Assembly: GCA_934527255.1 (NCBI GenBank)
Contig: CAKTAM010000102.1
Span: 1 to 6,307, forward strand
Source of the DNA: an uncultured Oscillospiraceae bacterium
GTDB taxonomy: Bacteria; Bacillota; Clostridia; Oscillospirales; Ruminococcaceae
Reading direction: 5' to 3'
DNA length: 6,307 bases
Below the pieces are notes generated by a model. That model worked only from the letters and a program-made list of their open reading frames with translations. It did no database searches and was not told where the DNA came from. The position numbers and the translations under genes are program-made. Below are positions 4,092-6,307 of the stretch, in pieces (position 1 is the first letter of the stretch; each line of letters begins with the position of its first letter).

Positions 4092-6134
4092 ATGAACACC
4101 TTTTTGCAGAAGCTTCGGGATGCCTGGAACGGCCCCGTTATGAAAAAAGCCCTGCTGCTGACCGGCTGCGCCGTGCTGGCCGTTGGCGGCGGCGTGGGTG
4201 CGGCGTTTGCCTATCACGCCGCACAGACGGCCCAGCCGACCTCGGTATCGGTCTCCTCCTCCAGCGTTTCGGTCACCGTCAGCCGTCGGCCGGTCGTGAC
4301 CACCAGCTACACCAGCAGCATGGATACCAGCAGCGACAGCCTGGAAGAGGAAAAGCAGCCGGTCAAGCTGTCGCTGGTCATCACCAGCGCCACGCAGGAC
4401 CTGAACATCAATATTGTGGACGAGGCTGGGGCCCGCGTGCGGGACGTGCCGTTTATGCTGCGCCTGACCGGGCAGGATAAGGAAAACGCCGATTATGACA
4501 AGCTGTTTGAGGTGGATTCCAACTACGGCAGCCTGTATCTTTCGTGGATCCCCGCCGGAAACTATATCGCCGAGCTGGAGGAGGCCGAGGGCTTTACCGT
4601 GCCCGAGCCGACAAAATTCAACGTCAAGGAGTTCAAGGTCACCTACACCAAGATCGACAACATCGCCGACCAGATCGTCGACGAAAAGGACGTGGACGTT
4701 TCCAAGGACGACAACTCCTTTAACGGCGGCGACAACAACGGGGCCGACACCAACGATCCGCCGCCCACTGCGCAGGATACGGTGGCTTTTGTGGAATCCT
4801 CCAAGAAAGAGGTTCAGGAGCCGCTGAAGGATGAAAAGGGAAACTTTTTGTATACCTATACTTATGAGGTCGGCCCGGGCGGCCGCCTGCTGCTGACGGT
4901 CGGCGGCGAAAGCGACGTTGAGCCGGTCGTAAAGGATTCGGTTCTGGTATACGGCATGCGCTACACCAAAACCGGCAGCACGGCGGATGCCGCGCAGGCC
5001 CTGCACATGGGCTGGGGCGCCGTGCGGGATGAGGATACCCCCTCGGAAAGCGGCAGCTCCTCTTCGGAGACCGCCCCGTCCACCAGCAGCGAAGCGCCCT
5101 CCGATTCGACGCCGGAAAGCTTTACCGTGACCTTTGTCAACCCGGACGGCGCCGTGCTGAGCACTGTGCCGGTAACGGCGGGCGGCACGGCCACGCCGCC
5201 TGCCGACCCCACCTTTGCGGGCGGCGACAAACGGTATGTGTTTACCGGCTGGAGCGCCCCGTACGACAACGTGCGGCAAAACCTGACCATTACCGCCGTA
5301 TATGATATTTACACGCCCGAGCAGGTGACACTGTTCCGTGCGGACAATACGCCCGACCCCACCTATAAGATTGCCGCCGTCAAACGCACCAAAACCGTTT
5401 ACCTGTACACCGGCTGGCAGACCATTGACGGAAAAACCTATTATTACACCGCCGACAACAAAAAGGTGACCGGCTGGCAGGTCATTCAGGGCATCAGCTA
5501 TTTCTTCAACAGCGACGGCGTTCGCTCCGACTGCATGGGCATTGACGTCTCGCGCTGGAACAACAGCATTGATTGGGCCGCCGTCAAGGCCGCCGGGATT
5601 GATTTTGCCATTATCCGCGTGGGCTACCGCGGGTACGGCACCGGCAAGCTGGTCGAGGATCCGCTGGCAAGACAGAATCTGGCCGGGGCCACGGCCGCCG
5701 GGATCAAGGTAGGCGTTTATGTTTTCAGCCAGGCCATCAACCAGGAAGAAGCAGTGGAAGAAGCCAGTATGGCGCTGGAGATCGTCAAGGGGTACAGCCT
5801 CGCCTACCCCATCTTCATCGACAGTGAATATTCCACCTCGGCCAAGGACGGCCGCGCCGACGCACTGAGCGCCGCCCAGCGCACCGCCATCTGCGCCGCT
5901 TTCTGCAAGACCGTTGCCAACAGCGGCTACCGCACCGGCGTGTATGCCAGCAAGTCGTGGTTCCAGTATCAGCTGAATGTCGCCGGGTTGGAGCAGTACC
6001 ACATCTGGCTGGCGCACTACACCACGGCCACTGATTATGCCCGGCGCTATGACCTGTGGCAGTATACCAGCACCGCCACCGTGCCCGGCATCCGCGGCAG
6101 CGTGGATATGAACTTCAGCTATCTGAACTATTAA
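4092..6134 (+). CDS. Modular cell-surface GH25 lysozyme (N-acetylmuramidase)
   Basis: The product has 680 aa. The ATG at 4092 has GAGGA (4080-4084) 7 nt upstream; an in-frame GTG at 3960 precedes the -10 box, and Met17 lacks a site. A hydrophobic segment at 20-43 after KK acts as signal peptide or anchor. A Ser/Thr linker (45-89) follows, then a beta domain (90-180) resembling SpaA/prealbumin or carboxypeptidase-regulatory folds. An acidic Asn/Asp segment (190-225) and an unrecognised domain (226-313) come next. After a Ser/Thr/Pro/Glu linker (315-343) there is an InlB B-repeat-like domain (344-406) and two 20-residue choline/glucan-binding-type wall repeats (440-479). The GH25 domain (483-680) is C-terminal, with GIDVSRW (Asp485), FIDSEYS (Asp577, Glu579), WLAHYT, LWQYTS and VDMN. 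GH25 enzymes hydrolyse the beta-1,4 bond between MurNAc and GlcNAc of peptidoglycan outside the membrane. The catalytic acids are present. The role (growth, spore formation or attack on other cells) is not determined. Confidence 0.93.
   Translation: MNTFLQKLRDAWNGPVMKKALLLTGCAVLAVGGGVGAAFAYHAAQTAQPTSVSVSSSSVSVTVSRRPVVTTSYTSSMDTSSDSLEEEKQPVKLSLVITSATQDLNINIVDEAGARVRDVPFMLRLTGQDKENADYDKLFEVDSNYGSLYLSWIPAGNYIAELEEAEGFTVPEPTKFNVKEFKVTYTKIDNIADQIVDEKDVDVSKDDNSFNGGDNNGADTNDPPPTAQDTVAFVESSKKEVQEPLKDEKGNFLYTYTYEVGPGGRLLLTVGGESDVEPVVKDSVLVYGMRYTKTGSTADAAQALHMGWGAVRDEDTPSESGSSSSETAPSTSSEAPSDSTPESFTVTFVNPDGAVLSTVPVTAGGTATPPADPTFAGGDKRYVFTGWSAPYDNVRQNLTITAVYDIYTPEQVTLFRADNTPDPTYKIAAVKRTKTVYLYTGWQTIDGKTYYYTADNKKVTGWQVIQGISYFFNSDGVRSDCMGIDVSRWNNSIDWAAVKAAGIDFAIIRVGYRGYGTGKLVEDPLARQNLAGATAAGIKVGVYVFSQAINQEEAVEEASMALEIVKGYSLAYPIFIDSEYSTSAKDGRADALSAAQRTAICAAFCKTVANSGYRTGVYASKSWFQYQLNVAGLEQYHIWLAHYTTATDYARRYDLWQYTSTATVPGIRGSVDMNFSYLNY
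5409..5528 (+). repeat. Two tandem 20-residue cell-wall-binding repeats within the lysozyme gene
   Basis: Two 60-bp units (5409-5468 and 5469-5528) each begin with the identical 12-mer ACCGGCTGGCAG, coding TGWQ. Both encode the pattern TGWQxIxGxxYxFxxDxxxx, typical of choline- or glucan-binding repeats (CW_binding family), with Phe replaced by Tyr in the first unit. Only two units are present, directly before the GH25 domain. Binding usually needs more units, so they may instead pack on the catalytic domain. Confidence 0.8.
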
Positions 6135-6189
6135 AACGGACGGGCTTTTTGCCGACGCGGCTGTACACCACGCGGCTGTGCCCTTTTCA

Positions 6190-6226
6190 GCGTGCCCCGG
6201 CTGCGGCCGGGGCACGCGCTGTTTTT
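6190..6226 (+). terminator. Intrinsic terminator of the lysozyme gene
   Basis: A 12-bp perfect stem, GCGTGCCCCGGC (6190-6201) with GCCGGGGCACGC (6206-6217), has a TGCG loop and is followed by T5 at 6222-6226. It lies about 55 nt after the lysozyme stop. Confidence 0.9.
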
Positions 6227-6273
6227 CCCGCATGGGCGGCACAAAGTTTTCCGTTCTTTTTGGCAAAAAGCCA

Positions 6274-6302
6274 TTGACAAACCGGGGCGCATCTGGTAGA
6301 AT
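6274..6302 (+). promoter_or_regulatory. Sigma-A promoter for a gene beyond the right edge
   Basis: A perfect -35 TTGACA (6274-6279) and -10 TAGAAT (6297-6302) are separated by 17 nt, after the lysozyme terminator. The transcribed gene lies outside the window. Confidence 0.8.
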
Positions 6303-6307
6303 AGTGC

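Noticed and set aside
2336..4099. A 587-codon minus-strand open frame across birA and spoIIID
   Set aside because: It runs antisense through two conserved genes and their terminators, with no family motif.
4158..4169. LTGC in the lysozyme N-terminus as a lipoprotein lipobox
   Set aside because: Only four hydrophobic residues separate the charged KK from this motif, and the hydrophobic segment continues well past the cysteine, unlike a true lipoprotein signal.
6155..6179. ACGCGGCTGT repeated twice after the lysozyme stop
   Set aside because: It is a 10-bp repeat of GC-rich sequence with no associated structure, likely chance.
4005..6266. A 753-codon minus-strand open frame opposite the lysozyme gene
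   Set aside because: It mirrors the GH25 gene, has low-complexity Gly/Ala/His-rich content and no recognisable domain, and would cross the lysozyme terminator. It is a GC-driven shadow.

Overview
The window is about 6.3 kb of GC-rich DNA with a Gram-positive (Bacillota) layout. Genes have strong Shine-Dalgarno sequences (AGGAGG type), near-consensus sigma-A promoters and GC-rich intrinsic terminators. A spoIIID-like sporulation regulator points to the endospore-forming Clostridia. Together with the GC content, this suggests a Ruminococcaceae/Oscillospiraceae-type gut bacterium (Subdoligranulum/Gemmiger/Faecalibacterium neighbourhood). The family assignment is inference; the genus is not determined.

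Layout from left to right. (1) 1-318, minus strand: the N-terminal 106 codons of an amidohydrolase that runs off the left edge. (2) 562-1428, plus strand: an S-adenosyl-L-methionine hydrolase (DUF62 / SAM hydroxide adenosyltransferase family), divergent from (1). The 243-bp gap holds two back-to-back sigma-A promoters, a perfect dyad inside the spacer of the plus promoter, and a structured leader. (3) A terminator at 1477-1505 with T-runs on both sides serves the convergent pair (2)/(4). (4) 1632-2066, minus strand: an unrecognised 144-aa four-helix membrane protein whose eight cysteines are all predicted on one face. (5) 2067-2404: a 338-bp gap with a weak minus promoter, a terminator-like structure with no obvious gene in front of it, and the birA promoter. 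(6) 2405-3391, plus strand: birA, biotin-protein ligase with an N-terminal DNA-binding domain, followed by a terminator. (7) 3629-3877, plus strand: spoIIID, preceded by a good match to a mother-cell sigma-E promoter and followed by a terminator. (8) 4092-6134, plus strand: a 680-aa membrane-anchored or secreted modular GH25 lysozyme, with its own extended -10 promoter and terminator. (9) At the right edge lies a near-consensus sigma-A promoter for a gene outside the window.

Each gene appears to be its own transcription unit, with its own promoter and mostly its own terminator, so no multigene operon is visible. I see no tRNA, rRNA, CRISPR array, insertion sequence or phage gene. No complete undescribed system is evident. 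The most interesting points are the dyad and leader of the SAM hydrolase gene, the cysteine-rich membrane protein, the orphan nested terminator at 2157-2213, the sigma-E-like promoter of spoIIID, and the unusual domain order of the lysozyme.
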